64,000 nt of DNA from Siphonodentalium dalli (Eukaryota; Mollusca; Scaphopoda; Gadilida; Siphonodentaliidae). Below, in pieces: positions 12,570-24,207 of the stretch. The notes below the pieces were generated by a model that was not told where the DNA came from, searched no databases, and worked only from the letters and a program-made list of their open reading frames with translations. The stretch covers positions 225,012,578-225,076,577 of the forward strand of contig CP136062.1 in NCBI GenBank assembly GCA_032622095.1, written 5' to 3'. The position numbers were made by a program, and so were the translations under genes. Numbering within the stretch: the stretch's first letter is position 1; each line of letters begins with the position of its first letter.

Positions 12570-13545
12570 AAATTTCTAACAAGCAGTCGCAGTCGGCGGT
12601 ATCCCCCGCCAAATTGTGCAGTTGGGGAAGTGCATTCTTCATATATGAAAATATCCGGCCTGATCTGGTTTGCGAATTCGTTCTAGATACTGGTCATGTG
12701 AACTCATATACCAAAAATCTGTAAAATCTGTTGACATTTTGGAAATTAGCCATGTGACGTCGTCCATTTGCACCAAAAATAATAATCAAAGTCCAATAAC
12801 TCTGCTGAAAATATCCGGCCGGACCTGGTTTGTGAACTCATTCTCGATACTGGTCATGTGAACTCATATACCAAAAATCTTTGAAATCAGTTGACATTTG
12901 TGGAAATGACCCCTGAAGCAAATTTGATTCAAATTGAACACGAAAATTTTGAGAACATGTCTGGAAAATAATACCTCAAATCTGGACAATTTTTAGTTGA
13001 AAAATGGTCATAACTCAGCAAAAAATGTTTGGACTTAACTCCAAATCGCAGGTGTACAGGTTCCCATGATGATTGACCCCTGTAGCAAATTGGATTAAAA
13101 TTGAACAAGAAAATTCTGAGTAAACGTCTGGAATAAAATTATGCATTTTGAGATAATTTTTAGTCGAAAAAGGGGGATAACTCCACCAAAAAAATAATCA
13201 TAATCATAATCGCAGTTCATATGTTCCCATAACTGTGCCAAGTTTTTTAAAAAGTTGACCTAAAAATGTAGGAATAAAAGCTCGGACAAAATTATGCATC
13301 TTGACAAAATTTTCTAAATAAAAAAAGGGGGATAACTCCACAAAAAAAAAAATTGGACGGACCTCATAATTGCAGGTGCACAGGTTCCCATGGTGGTTGA
13401 TGTCTGTGCCAAGTTTCAAGGAAAATTATTAAAAAAAACAACTGAGAAAACCTCCAGACCAAAAATTTGTGTCCACCGACAGACGACGGACAGACAAGCT
13501 GATTCCAGTATACCCCCACCCCAACTTTGTTGCGGGGGGTATAAC
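12570..13545. repeat. Dispersed element ending in CCCCGC...GGGGGTATAA
   Basis: Starts AACAAGCAGTCGCAG with GGTATCCCCCGCC, contains repeated CATAACTC and ATATCCGGCC phrases, and ends in GACGGACAGAC and GCGGGGGGTATAAC. A sibling with the same start lies at 45894-46452. This is a non-coding element style common in bivalve genomes. Confidence 0.65.
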
Positions 13546-13559
13546 AAAGAAGGATATCT

Positions 13560-13720
13560 CTAGAATTAAAAATTCAAATGTTTTTATGGGTAGTTTTCAA
13601 AAGCAGTCGTGATGACAAACATCAATACCAAATTTCATTGAGATCCCACGGCTGATAAGTGTGGAAGGACAAAAAGAAAACAAGATTTCCAGATAAACAA
13701 AGAAAGATAACTCTAGAATG
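13560..13720. repeat. Dispersed repeat fragment (GATAACTCTAGAAT family)
   Basis: Shares TACCAAATTTCATTGAGATC, TTTCCAGATAAA and GATAACTCTAGAATGGAAAA with 49930-50120 and 60600-60660. No coding content. Confidence 0.55.
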
Positions 13721-13744
13721 GAAAAAGTCAACAACATCATTTGC

Positions 13745-13840
13745 TCCTCCTTTGGAAGCAGCCAAGGTGGGCTGGTATTACCAAATTCACCTTCTCGGAA
13801 CCTCATTCTGCTTAGACATCAACTGCTACAGGGCCACCAA
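13745..13840. repeat. Fragment of paired-hairpin MITE (family G)
   Basis: Contains GGTATTACCAAATTCACC followed by TCGGAACCTCATTCTGCTTA, matching the right arm of a family G hairpin (compare 38039-38470). The left arm is decayed. Confidence 0.5.
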
Positions 13841-14454
13841 ACTCTGTCATGTGGTTACTATTTTTGGTATACAAATGGCAAACGGAAGTACTGAGTACTG
13901 AGTTCAGTATAGCTTTATTGTTCAATTACCCACTAGCGGACATTGGATAGAAGCTCTAGGCAGAGAAAAAAATAAAATGACGGAATTAGATAAATTTCCA
14001 TTAGACAATTCAAGTTGCTCATGATGCCATCCCAACTGATCTAATTGCCCATTGGCAAAGCATAGCAAATTGCAATTGCACTCACACAATTTGACTTTAA
14101 TCCTCAATAAAGTTGCTAAACAGAGCTAAAATATAAAATTACAGTCCAGGCTGATCCAGAATACAAATTTCCCTAGAATAGTTTAATATTCACTTGTTGG
14201 CAAGTTATTGACAATTGTTCGTCTTAGACCTAGTTAGCTGTAAAAGGTAACACCCAAAGTTCAGGTAATGCTCACGACACATACACAGATATTCACATTT
14301 TCACACATCTATCTAGACATATAGACTATTTTCTTACTCGAAGATGATTTTTATTATTCCACAGGTTATATCGCAGTTTCCAGTAAAAGACAAGAGTTGT
14401 CACTACCAAAATCTCATAAGAAGTGTGCATATAGAGTCCTTTGAATATAATAAT

Positions 14455-14700
14455 TGTGCTTATATAGCAGGTATCCCAAATACCAGATGGGCCCAAAGCG
14501 CTTCACATTATTACCCCAGCTTTTGAGTAATGCCGAGTCTTAACTATGCCTGCTGCCATTTTACAGGTCTTCACCAGAGCGGCTTACACTTACTCAACAA
14601 CCATGTCCCTATTTCTCATCTAGGTATGATGAAGCGAGCACAGTACAAGTGACCTTGCCCAAGGATCAGAACCTGGCACGAGATTTGAAACAGCGTGTGG
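14455..14700. repeat. SINE-like tail segment
   Basis: Contains GCTTATATAGCAGGTATCCC and AAGCGCTTCACATTATTACC, phrases that recur in dispersed animal repeats, and lies next to a tRNA-like segment at 14766-14832. It may be the body of the same SINE. The family was not determined. Confidence 0.35.
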
Positions 14701-14765
14701 CTCTACACAACACACACACTGCTTAATCTGGCCAAGTCACTGTTGCGGAGATGACAGTCCACCGG

Positions 14766-14832
14766 CAGGTGCGAACTCACGCCGGTGCGTTAACACCATT
14801 TTAAGTCTGATATTCTAACCACTGGGCTACCA
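14766..14832 (-). repeat. tRNA-like (SINE-type) segment, left arm
   Basis: The reverse strand reads GTAGCCCAGTGGTTAGAATA (a box A-like block) and, about 35 bp later, GAGTTCGCACCTGCCGG (a box B-like block). It is the mirror copy of 16652-16725. There is no good acceptor-stem pairing, so this is a tRNA-derived repeat rather than a tRNA gene. Confidence 0.55.
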
Positions 14833-15529
14833 CTTATACAATATGTTGCCATATATTCAGACAAGACAGTCAATGACTGTGGGGTCACTCACCTGACTGC
14901 AAAGACTGAAAAGACTGGGACTCTGGAGACCACAACAGTCAGAACTTGTCATAATCACTTTAAAAGAAGTAGTTCTAAACAGGACATGTGGCTAAAGAGG
15001 CTTCTGCATGTAGATCTGTGAATATCCAACTTGAAATTATCTCTGCCCCTATTTGAACCAAATGTAAATCCCAATCTATGAGATTCATTGATCTAGTAAT
15101 CTCAAATGGTATATTATAGAAGTTGAAGTGAGTTCATTTTCATTAAAATAAGTTACAAAATTAAGGGAAGGGCTATCATCATGACAACTCTGATAATTGT
15201 TCCTTGAAATCATAAGCATAATAACACATAAATAACACACATCATTATCACAGATGAAAAGAAGTTAAGAGCCTATATAAAGATAATATAACACTTGCCT
15301 GTACACTGCATAGCAAGAATTAATATAATTTAAATTGAAATGAATGACACAAATAAACATTATCTGTGATTTGTTTATCAACAGCTGTCAGATAAGATAA
15401 GGTCCCATTTCATACACAGGAGATATTACAGTATGTCAGGCAGACAAGCTTGAAAGCTCAAATAATATGTGGCATTAGGAGTGTGAAAACATTTGTAACA
15501 GGGTACCTATACTTACTTTTACCCCTCAA

Positions 15530-16130
15530 TTGGCAAGGGTAACAATCTGTCTGATTGTGATTTTTCTCCCAGACCCCTGGACCGATTTCAACTAAATTTT
15601 GTGGGACGAGTTGATGTACCCTGGCGGATGTTATAATGTGGTTAGATATTCAAAATAAAAATTGTTTTAAAGATATTTTTTTTTAATGTGTTTTTTTCTT
15701 CTTTTTTGGTTAAATTGAGCAAGGAGTTGAATGTAAAAAAACATATTTTTTTTGGTGTCAAGTCACTGGCTCTGCCCACATTCGACCCAGTGACCTCATT
15801 TGAACAAATCTGAACCAAAGTCACCCAAGGACCCTTTACACCAAATATGAACCCATTTGGCCCAATGGAATTTGAGAAGAAGTCCTTTTAAGAATTACTA
15901 TGGTGGGAAAGAGTTATGGTCCCAGCTTCGCAACTATATGACCTGGTGACCTCATTTTAACAAATCTGAATGAGTCACATAGGGAACGTCCACACCAAAT
16001 ATGAACCCATTCGATCTTATGGTTCTCGAGAAGAAGATGATTCTTGACGGACGGACGGACAGATGGACGGACGAACGAGGAGTGATGACTATAGCTCCAC
16101 CGGAGACTTGGTCTCAGGTGAGCTAAAAAG
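15530..16130 (+). mobile_element. Helitron-like non-autonomous element, 3' part
   Basis: Contains the repeated phrase ACCAAATATGAACCCATT, a GACGGACGGACGGACAG run, then ATAGCTCCACC...GGTGAGCTAAAAAG. A stem-loop close to an A-rich 3' end is a known mark of Helitron-type elements in bivalves. It lies in the spacer of the 14697-16786 inverted repeat. Confidence 0.5.
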
Positions 16131-16651
16131 TGCGAGAAAGCAAATAAATGGAATGAAATGTTGCCAACCCTGAGTTTAGTTTGCCTGTCATCTTATATTA
16201 TATTTATATAGGCTCTTAACTTCTTTTCATCTGTGATAATGATGTGTGTTATTTATGTGTTATTATGCTGATGATTTCAAGGAACAATTATCAGAGTTGT
16301 CATGATGATAACCCTTCCCTTAATTTTGTAACTTATTTTAATGAAAATGAACTCACTTCAACTTCTATAATACACCATTTGAGATTACTAGATCAATGAA
16401 TCTCATAGATTGGGATTTACATTTGGTTCAAATAGGGGCAGAGATAATTTCAAGTTGGATATTCACTGATCTACATACAGAAGCCTCTTTAGCCACATGT
16501 CCTGTTTAGAACTACTTCTTTTAAAGTGATTATGACAAGTTCTGACTGTTGTGGTCTCCAGAGTCCCAGTCTTTTCAGTCTTTGCAGTCAGATGAGCGAC
16601 CCCACAGTCATTGACTGTCTTGTCTGAATATATGGCAACATATTGTGTAAC

Positions 16652-16725
16652 TGGTAGCCCAGTGGTTAGAATATCGGACTTAAAATGGTGTTAACACACC
16701 GGCGTGAGTTCGCACCTGCCGGTGG
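16652..16725 (+). repeat. tRNA-like (SINE-type) segment, right arm
   Basis: TAGCCCAGTGGTTAGAATAT is box A-like and GAGTTCGCACC is box B-like, with RNA polymerase III promoter spacing. It is the inverted partner of 14766-14832 within the long inverted repeat. Confidence 0.55.
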
Positions 16726-16789
16726 ACTGTCATCTCCACAACATTGACTTGGCCGGATTAAGCAGTGTGTGTGTTGTGTAGAGCCACTC

Positions 16790-17270
16790 TAAAAGGTCAT
16801 ACCTCAGGAAAATCAAATTGTTCAGGATACACAAAAAACTATTTATCTCTGGAATTAATATCTGCCAATAACTTTGCACAATAACACTTTACTTCTAATA
16901 ATAATATTCATATTCAATTATCTTCTAGTTGATGGGAAAACATGATTTGATTGTGTTCTACGACACTTTAGAAGTTAAAAACCAAAATCAAGTCTATATA
17001 ACATTTTAGTTTTGATGATTCCCGCAGAAACAGGACACCATTCTATCTTCTTGGTACCAGAAAATGGAATTTGTTTACACATTCCTCATGTCATTAAAGT
17101 ATAATAAATGGGTTTATAATTTTCAAGTAGTTGGGGTTTCTTAAATATTATGTCACAATAACCGCTTGTTACAAATTTCAAAAAGAAAATCTCGGTCATT
17201 CAGGATAAGGAGGATACGCCCTCCGGCCATTCTTCAAAACAATCCAATCAGAATTATCCTATCAAGAACA
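16790..17270. repeat. Dispersed repeat shared with 44270-44600
   Basis: The segment from TTATCTCTGGAATTAATATC to CAGAATTATCCTATCAAG is a diverged inverted copy of 44270-44600 (shared CAATCCAATCAGAATTATCC, TTTGCACAATAACAC). It is presumably an old mobile element. Confidence 0.55.
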
Positions 17271-17774
17271 GTTTAAATCAAGAGGTGTGCACTCGCGTGC
17301 TAGCATACCCCCACCATGGTGTGCACTCGCGTGCTAGCATACCCCCACCATGGTGTGCACTCGCGTGCTAGCATACCCCCACCATGGCAAAATCAACCCG
17401 CATTATCCGTAAACCCAACAAAACAGATTTTTAACTTTAAAGAAAAAAATGGATTAATAATATCCCAAAATTTCCTGAGTCAAAATAAGTCGAAAATGAA
17501 GTGTAATGTTAGGAAAAACAGTCCGAGCCAACCATGAGCCGCATCATATAGAGAGGGTGTTGTGAGAAGCATGTATACCAAAAATTATTGAAATCGGTTC
17601 ATATTTGTTAAAGTTATTAAGTCGGACAGAATTTTCTAAGTCAAAATAAGTCGAAAAGTAAGGTGTAACTTAAATGAAAGTGTCAATGACACTGTAGCTC
17701 AACTTGGAAAGGGAATAATTTAATGTATTACAGTCAATGGAGCGGTTAGGAATGTGGAAAGTTGAATGTCTAAT

Positions 17775-20283
17775 ACGACCTGTAGCCCGTGCTAAAGGAT
17801 TTAGTCATACAAAGAGTAAAATCCAAGATGGCTGCTGGCAGCCATGTTTTTAGGCCGAATGCCCCAAAATGAGTCGTTCCCATCTACATGGCATTGTTAA
17901 CATCCATGACAAATTTTATGACGATCAGACTAAAGGTACGACCTGTAGCCCGTGCTAAAGAATTTAGTCATACAAAGAGTAAAATCCAAGATGGCTGCTG
18001 GCAGCCATGTTTTTAGGCCGAATGCCCCAAAATGAGTCGTTCCCATCTACATGGCATTGTTAACATCCATGACAAATTTTATGACGATCAGACTAAAGGT
18101 ACGACCTGTAGCCCGTGCTAAAGAATTTAGTCATACAAAGAGTAAAATCCAAGATGGCTGCTGGCGGCCATGTTTTTTGGCCGAATGACCCCAAAATTAC
18201 TCGTTCTCATCTACATGTCAATATTAACATCCATGACAAATTTCATGATGATCAGATGAACAGTACGACCTGTGGCCCGTGCTAATGGATTAAATTTAGA
18301 AATCCAAGATGACCGCTAGCGGCCATGTTTTTTGTCCGAATGACCCCAAAATGACTCGTCCCCATCTACATTCCAATTTCAACAGCCATTACAAATTTCA
18401 TGATGATCAGACTAAAGGTACGACCTGTAGCTCGTGCTAAAGGATTTAGTCATACAAAGAGTAAAATCCAAGATGGCTGCTGGCGGCCATGTTTTTTGGC
18501 CGAATGACCCTAAAATGACTCGTTTCCCATCTACATGTCATTATTAACTTTCATGAAAAATTTTATGATGATCAGACTAAAGGTAAAACCTGTAGCCCGT
18601 GCTAAAGGATTTAGTCATACAAAGAGTAAAATCCAAGACGGCTGCTGGCAGCCATGTTTTTTGGCCGAATGACCCCAAAATTACTCGTTCCAATCTACAT
18701 GTCATTGTTAACATCCACGACAAATTTTATGATGATCAGACAAACAGTACGACCTGTGGCCCGTGCTAATGGATTCAATTTTGAAATCCAAGATGGCCGC
18801 TGGCGGCCATGTTTTTTGTCTGAATGGCCCCAAAATGACTCGTTCCCATCTACATTCCAATTTCAACAGCCATGACAAATTTCATGATGATCAGACTAAA
18901 GGTACGACCTGTAGCCCGTGCTAAAGGATTTAGTCATACAAAGAGTAAAATCCAAGATGGCTGCTGGCGGCCATGTTTTTTGGCTGAATGACCCCAAAAT
19001 GACTCGTTCCCATCTACATGTCATAAATTTTATGATGATCAGACTAAAAGTAGGACCTGTAGCCCGTGCTAAAGGATTTACTCATACAAAGAGTAAAATC
19101 CAAGACGGCTGCTGGCGGCCATGTTTTTTGGCCGAATGACCCCAAAATTACTCGTTCCAATCTACATGTCATTGTTAACATCCACGACAAATTTTATGAT
19201 AATCAGGCTAAAGGTACGACCTGTAGCCCGTGCTAAAGGATTTAGTCATACAAAGAGTAAAATTCAAGATGGCTGCTGGCGGCCATGTTTTTGGGCCAAA
19301 TGACCCCAAAATGACTCGTTCCCATCTACATGTCAATATTAACATCCACGACAAATTTCATGATGATCAGACGAACAGTGCAACCTGTGGCCCGTGCTAA
19401 TGGATTGAATTTTGAAAACAAAGATGGCCACTGGCGGCCATGTTTTTTGTCCGAATGACCCCAAAATGACTCGTTCCCATCTACATTCCAATTTCAACAG
19501 CCATGACAAATTTCATGATTATCAGACTAAAGGTACGACCTGTAGCCCGTGCTAAAGGATTTAGTCATACAAAGAGTAAAATCCAAGATGGCTGCTGGCG
19601 GCCATGTTTTTTGCCCAAATGACCCAAAAATGACTCGTTTCCCATCTACATGTCATTGTTAACATCCATGACAAATTTTATGATGATCTGACCAAAGGTA
19701 CGACCTGTAGCCCGTGCTAAAGGATTTAGTCATGCAAAGAGTAAAATCGAAGATGGCTGCTGGCGGCCATGTTTTTTGGCCGAATGACCCCAAAATTACT
19801 TGTTCCCATCTACATGTCAATATTAACATCCATGACAAATTTCATGACGATCAGACGAACAGTACGGCCTGTAGCCTGTGCTAATGGATTGAATTTTGAA
19901 ATTTAACCCTTTGAGTGCCAGGGGCCGATATTATCGGCCCTAAACCTACACAATAAGTCTGTTAAAGAATATAATAAAATATATTAAAATTGTAAAAAAT
20001 TGTGAAAAAACAAAAAAATTGTTAAGCCAATGCATTCTCTTATATATGCGAGGCGACCTATGGTCGACTCGCATATATAAGAGAATGCATTGGCACAGGG
20101 TATATGGGTTGATACAAAAATCGGACCTGGCACTCAAAGGGCTAATATGGCCGCTGGCGGCCATGTTTTTTTTCCGAATGACCCCAAAATAAATCATTCC
20201 GGTAGAAATGTTGATGTCAACAGCTATGAAAAATTTCATAATGATCCGATCAAAGGTACGACCTGTAGCCTCTATTGTTGACG
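17775..20283 (+). repeat. Satellite array, about 14 units of about 162 bp
   Basis: Each unit runs ACGACCTGTAGCCCGTGCTA, then AAATCCAAGATGGCTGC, TGGCGGCCATGTTTTTTGGC, TGACCCCAAAATGACTCGTT and CATGATGATCAGAC. Starts recur near 17778, 17940, 18104, 18266, 18421, 18588, 18749, 18905, 19054, 19217, 19382, 19537, 19699 and 19862. Two unit types (TAGCCCGTGCTAAAGG and TGGCCCGTGCTAATGG) interleave. A P2 MITE has inserted at 19903-20145. Confidence 0.9.
19903..20145. mobile_element. TTAA MITE, family P2, copy a
   Basis: Left end TTAACCCTTTGAGTGCCAGG; right end CCTGGCACTCAAAGGGCTAA, so the right TTAA has mutated to CTAA. One copy of the internal palindrome CCAATGCATTCTCTTATATA...TATATAAGAGAATGCATTGG lies at 20029-20095. 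It interrupts a satellite unit. A TTAA target suggests piggyBac-type mobilisation. Confidence 0.8.
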
Positions 20284-20648
20284 CCTTACGCACACACACG
20301 CACACACGGACGACGGACGACAAAGCCATGACAATAGCTCAAACTTTACAAAGTAAAGTTGAGCTAAAAAAGAAAGTCGGACCGCACCGCAATTAGCATC
20401 ATGTGGAGAGGTGGTCCTAAGGAGATTGCATACAAAAAATTATTGAAATCGGTTCATAGTTGTTAGAGTTATGAGGTCGGATGGACGGATGGACGGGACG
20501 GACACACAGAGGGAGAAAGTGTGACGGACAGACGCGAGAAAGCGTGACGGACAGACGCGAGAAAGTGTGATGGACAGACGCGAGAAAGTGTGACGGACAG
20601 ACGTAGTCAAGTATACTACCCCCCATTTTCTTCGAAAGTGGGGGTATA

Positions 20649-21250
20649 AAAATTTTAATTACGACATTTCAATGATAAACATCGATAAAGGCATTTATCC
20701 TTGAAATATTGACCAGTTATCTGAGAAACTTATGTAATCAAAGTTGTAGATTATGAAAATGCATAAAATATTTCGCACCAAAATGGCAGGTACGACCTTT
20801 TAGAAGCCCACTGACGATATATATGAATTATTTTGAAGAACAACAAATTCTGTCCTTCATCTTTTTTTTTTTTTGAGGAAGTTGGCATTTTTTGCTGTTG
20901 GTGTGGGTTGTGGAGAATCCCCCCCGAGAAATTATGCAATCTTTTAAAGGTTTTCTGCAATATGCATGTGCTTATGGAAGTCCTCAACTTTATGCACATT
21001 ATTTTAGATCTTTTTGTTTTGTTCAGAGAGAGATTCTATATCCTGTTCCTTGGAGGCATATTAGAAGACTCCATTCTTGAAAACAATTATTAAAATTTAT
21101 ATTTTAAAGAACGTTTAATAATTATAACTCAGATATGTGTCAGGGAGTCAAATGCACGCAGGGGAACGGTAACAAGGGGTGGTAAACCTGTTCAACAACT
21201 TAGACATTTGTTCGTGTAGCAACAAACAGCAGCCAGACACTTCAAACTGA
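20649..21250. other. No recognised gene
   Basis: AT-rich intronic DNA with short frames only; no conserved domain was seen. Confidence 0.45.
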
Positions 21251-21254
21251 AATA

Positions 21255-21800
21255 TGTGGAGATTGCATATGACCGGTGGATAAAATATGAACCTCCACCG
21301 CGTATGACCGGCAGATAATATGTTCATATCAGAACCTCCCCCACGTATGACCGGAGGATAATATGAGAACCTCCCTCACATATGACCGGCGGATAATATG
21401 AACCTCCACTGCGTATGACTGGCGGATAATATGTTCATATGAGAACCTCCCCCGCGTATGACTGGCGGATAATATGTTCATACCTCCCCCACGTATGACC
21501 TGAGGATAATATGAGAACCTCTCTCGTGTATGACCGGCGGATAATATGAACCTCCACCGCGTATGACTGGCGGATAATATGTTCATATGAGAACCTCTCC
21601 CACGTATGACAGGAGGATAATATGAGAACCTCCCTCGCGTATGACCGGCGGATAATATGAACCTCCTCCGCGTATGACTGGCGTATAATATGTTCATATG
21701 AGAACCTCCCCCGCGTATGACCGGCAGATAATATGTTCATATGAGAACCTCCCCCGCGTATGACCAGCAGATAATATGAGAACTTCCTCCGCGTATGACT
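21255..21800. repeat. Minisatellite, 40-50-bp units
   Basis: About 14 units of the form GAACCTCCCCCGCGTATGAC, then CGGCGGATAATATG, with or without TTCATATGA. The two length classes produce mixed periodicity. Long minus-strand frames here only read the repeat. Confidence 0.9.
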
Positions 21801-22704
21801 GGCGGACACATAAGTTTTTAAGTCTATAAGCACTATTTGATTTGAATATTCTTTCGAGCAGTCTGACCATTGACATTTTCATGCATTCAAACCAGTTAAT
21901 ATATTTTGTAACTTGGCTTGTAATTGCCGGACACCGGCTTCCGGCATCTGGGCTTTTAATCACAACTAAAATAAAGTGTGAATTTTTACAAATGAAAAGC
22001 GCAAATACCTTTTAAAGATTACATTTGATATGTCTTCTGATACATGGTGTATATTCGTATTTTGTGGATGAAGTGCTGCTAAGAACGGCTTAGTTGGAAC
22101 AATAAAACGGCTTCAGTCGGCCATTCTATTTTTTTACGAGAAAAGTAGCGCGCTTTCTTGGAGCAAATTTCTGCAACATTTTCACCGCGTAGTGGACCCA
22201 TTTGGAAAAAATTGCATTCACTGTGTCTAATCCTACATTTTGATATACTATACGCCCCATTATGTGGAATATATCAGCTGAAATCGATCCTGTAATTTTA
22301 AACATTGAGTCTATTTTTAGCTGTTTTTATCGGCGCGTGTTTGCGTGTTCGCCATTACAGTATTCGTACTAAAACAGCCATATTGTAGCTAAAAACGAGT
22401 GCGCAGTATTCCACTGCGTTATTTGATACCTAAAACTTGTTGTTTGCTAGCATATTCATCGAGAAATCTAAATTCTAAACATTAATGTCGAAAGCGGTTT
22501 TTCATGTTTCGTGGCACCTTCGCATGGGTGGGTTAATCGGTCTCTAGGTGTGCATAAATCGCAGCTTAGCTCAAATTAATAGATTTCTGTTGTGCAATAG
22601 ATGATAAACTTCATTTTAATACCAAGTTTGCTTGTGGGCATAGCCTTATCGCTGTAAAAATTTCTACAGCTGCTCCACGCTGTTCCACGGCCTTGATTTC
22701 GAAA

Positions 22705-23128
22705 ATTTTATGTTAGGTCAATTGTCGGCAGAATAATGCAACTTCCGGTGTCCGGTCAGTGGTGGGGTTAATATGTGTGGCTAGGGTGAATATCGGCCTT
22801 TCGTTAGACACCAAAAGGAGCCCTCTACGTGCTGTATTCCTCGAGATATCGGCCGTCCCACGCAATTTGAAATTCTGTCCCGCAGATTGTCGTTCTATCC
22901 CATATTCCATCCCATGTTAGGTCGGTTGTCGATAAAATAATGCAACTTCTGGTGTGCAGTCAGTGGCGGGGTTAATATGTGTGGGTAGGGCGAATGTGGG
23001 CCTTTCGTTAGACACCAAAAGAAGCCCTCTACGTGCTGTATTCCTCGAGATATCGGCTGTTCCACGCAATTTGAAATTCTGTCCCTCAGATTGTCGTTTT
23101 GTCCCATATCCCATCCCATCCCACAGAT
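22705..23128. repeat. Two-copy tandem duplication of about 210 bp
   Basis: Copies 22705-22915 and 22916-23128 share GTTAGGTC.ATTGTCG start, GGCCTTTCGTTAGACACCAA and TGCTGTATTCCTCGAGATAT, at roughly 90% identity. The trailing TCCCATATCCCATCCC is a small internal repeat. Confidence 0.85.
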
Positions 23129-23149
23129 TGTCATGTCCCCTCCCTAGTC

Positions 23150-23240
23150 GCCCTCTAGGCTGGTCTCTGGGTAGCATCGCTAATTCACCCTCTGGGGACC
23201 TCATTCTGCAAATGTCCGGCACCATATTTTCAGGTCTGAG
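23150..23240. repeat. Right-hairpin remnant of family G MITE
   Basis: GTAGCATCGCTAATTCACCC, TGGGGACCTCATTCTGCAAA and a GTCCGGCACC end match the right terminus of family G (compare 42240-42310). Confidence 0.65.
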
Positions 23241-23283
23241 TCAGCAAGAGGTCGAGAATCTCTAATGAGTGTAAATAGTGATA

Positions 23284-23496
23284 CAGTAATGCTCTAAGTA
23301 ATCGACTCCTTAACCACAGTAGAATTATGGGTAACTTTTCAGGATTTACTCGGAAATATGGCTTGTTGACATTCATCGGAAAGCTCTCCCCGAGAGCTTT
23401 CCGATGAATGGCAACAAGCCACATTTCCGACTAAATCCTGAAAAGTTACCCATAATACTGCTGTGGTTAAGGAGTCGGTTACTTAGAGCATTACGG
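23284..23496. mobile_element. TA-flanked foldback MITE, family F, copy a
   Basis: A near-perfect 213-bp palindrome: CAGTAATGCTCTAAGTAATC at the left is mirrored by GATTACTTAGAGCATTACTG-like sequence at the right. TA is duplicated at 23282-23283 and 23497-23498. The right end lies 7 bp from the last base of the CTLD5 N-half exon, so the GTAACT donor is immediately next to the insertion. Confidence 0.9.
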
Positions 23497-23503
23497 TAGT
23501 TAC

Positions 23504-23684
23504 ATGGAATTTAAAATGAAGTCTGTTGTTGACTGGTTGTAAATTGAAGCCAAATGACCGCCGTAGCGACGACATTCCTTGTTCGCATCATTCCAATTCT
23601 TATCTTGGTAAACCATCCAGTAACATGATTGCGTCTCTTCATTGAATACTCCATCTGGGTGTAAACAAGCTCCCACAGGTTCAA
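23504..23684 (-). CDS. CTLD5, N-terminal half exon
   Basis: A 181-nt exon with acceptor CTTTTTCAG and donor GTAACT, entering in phase 1 and leaving in phase 2. The peptide shows a classic long-form CTLD start: GACLHPDGVFNEETQSCYW, in which CLH and SCYW give the extra N-terminal disulfide, then NWNDANKECRRYGGHLASIY, the first canonical CTLD cysteine and the GGHLASI strand. It is spliced to 12279-12499. GTAACT is a weaker donor than the GTGAGT/GTAAGT used by most other exons. A foldback MITE abuts it, which may affect its use. Confidence 0.92.
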
Positions 23685-24207
23685 CTGAAAAAGAAGCAGA
23701 TGGCTGAGATGGGGCTTAGCTGATTTGCAGGGCTAATACTCTTTCCTTGGAATCAAATTTAAGCACTTTTAAGCATTTTTTGAGGACTGGGTAAAGAGAT
23801 TTTTTTTACTATTGTAACCAACAATAAACACATCACTCTACGCCAGTTTTGAGTGTTAAAAATCACTTTCTTGCGTGCTTAACACTTTTCTTTATACTTA
23901 TTTCCTTTCACAGCTCTTATCCACTCATACTTTTTCTTCCAAATGTGATTAAAAATGCATTTTCCGGCAGGCATTTTTACAAAAGAAACGTGTCAAACTA
24001 CACTATTGGTTGAGACTGTGCATGCCGGCACATGACTGATGATGTTTTACGGAGGTGTAAAATCCGAATAGTTATTTATAGTAACTGATTTCAACAATAC
24101 TAATATTGGCAGAGTTTTTGCTTGAGATTTCCTATAAATTGACCCACGTTTAACCATTTTATGCAGAATTTGAGGACTTTTAAAGGAAAAAAATTATTTA
24201 AGCACTT

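Larger units (their letters stand above)
14697..16786. mobile_element. 2.1-kb inverted repeat with about 595-bp arms
   Basis: The left arm (14697 to about 15290) and right arm (about 16190 to 16786) are close inverted copies, from GTGGCTCTACACAAC inward to GTTAAGAGCCTATATAAA. Both arms carry a tRNA-like segment. The spacer of about 900 bp holds a different element that ends GACGGACGGACGG and AGGTGAGCTAAAAAG, in the style of bivalve Helitron-like ends. No coding sequence was seen. Long, well matched arms imply a recent fold-back or palindromic duplication. Confidence 0.75.
17671..20373 (+). mobile_element. Helitron-like element carrying a 162-bp satellite array
   Basis: The insert begins near CACTGTAGCTCAACTTGG. 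It ends with a CACACGGACGACGGACGAC run, the hairpin AGCTCAAACTTTAC...GTAAAGTTGAGCT and an A-run. A central tandem array with a 3' hairpin is the layout described for bivalve pearl-type/Helitron-like non-autonomous elements. Family assignment needs alignment. No Rep/helicase is encoded. Confidence 0.6.
17278..20648 (+). mobile_element. GGGGGTATA-ended element split by a satellite-bearing insertion
   Basis: Outer pieces 17278-17670 and 20374-20648 together match the uninterrupted relative at 50270-50945: GTGCACTCGC start, GTGTAATGTTAGGAAAAACA middle, AAGTCGGACCGCACCGCAAT, and a GGGGGTATA end. In the relative, GTAACTTAAAAAAATAAAGTCGG is continuous; here 2.7 kb intervenes at that point. A 41-bp unit (GTGCACTCGCGTGCTAGCAT...) is triplicated at 17284-17388. 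Confidence 0.75.

Noticed and set aside
16652-16725. Functional tRNA gene
   Set aside because: Box A- and B-like blocks are present, but the cloverleaf stems do not pair and the sequence is duplicated in an inverted-repeat element. It is treated as SINE-derived.
21329-21963. Overlapping minus-strand frames with repeated YEHIIRQSY and RSYAREV words
   Set aside because: They are translations of the 40-50-bp minisatellite in different frames.
22954-23265. 103-codon plus-strand frame and its minus-strand counterparts
   Set aside because: The region is a two-copy 210-bp duplication plus a MITE remnant. The frames differ between copies and match no domain.
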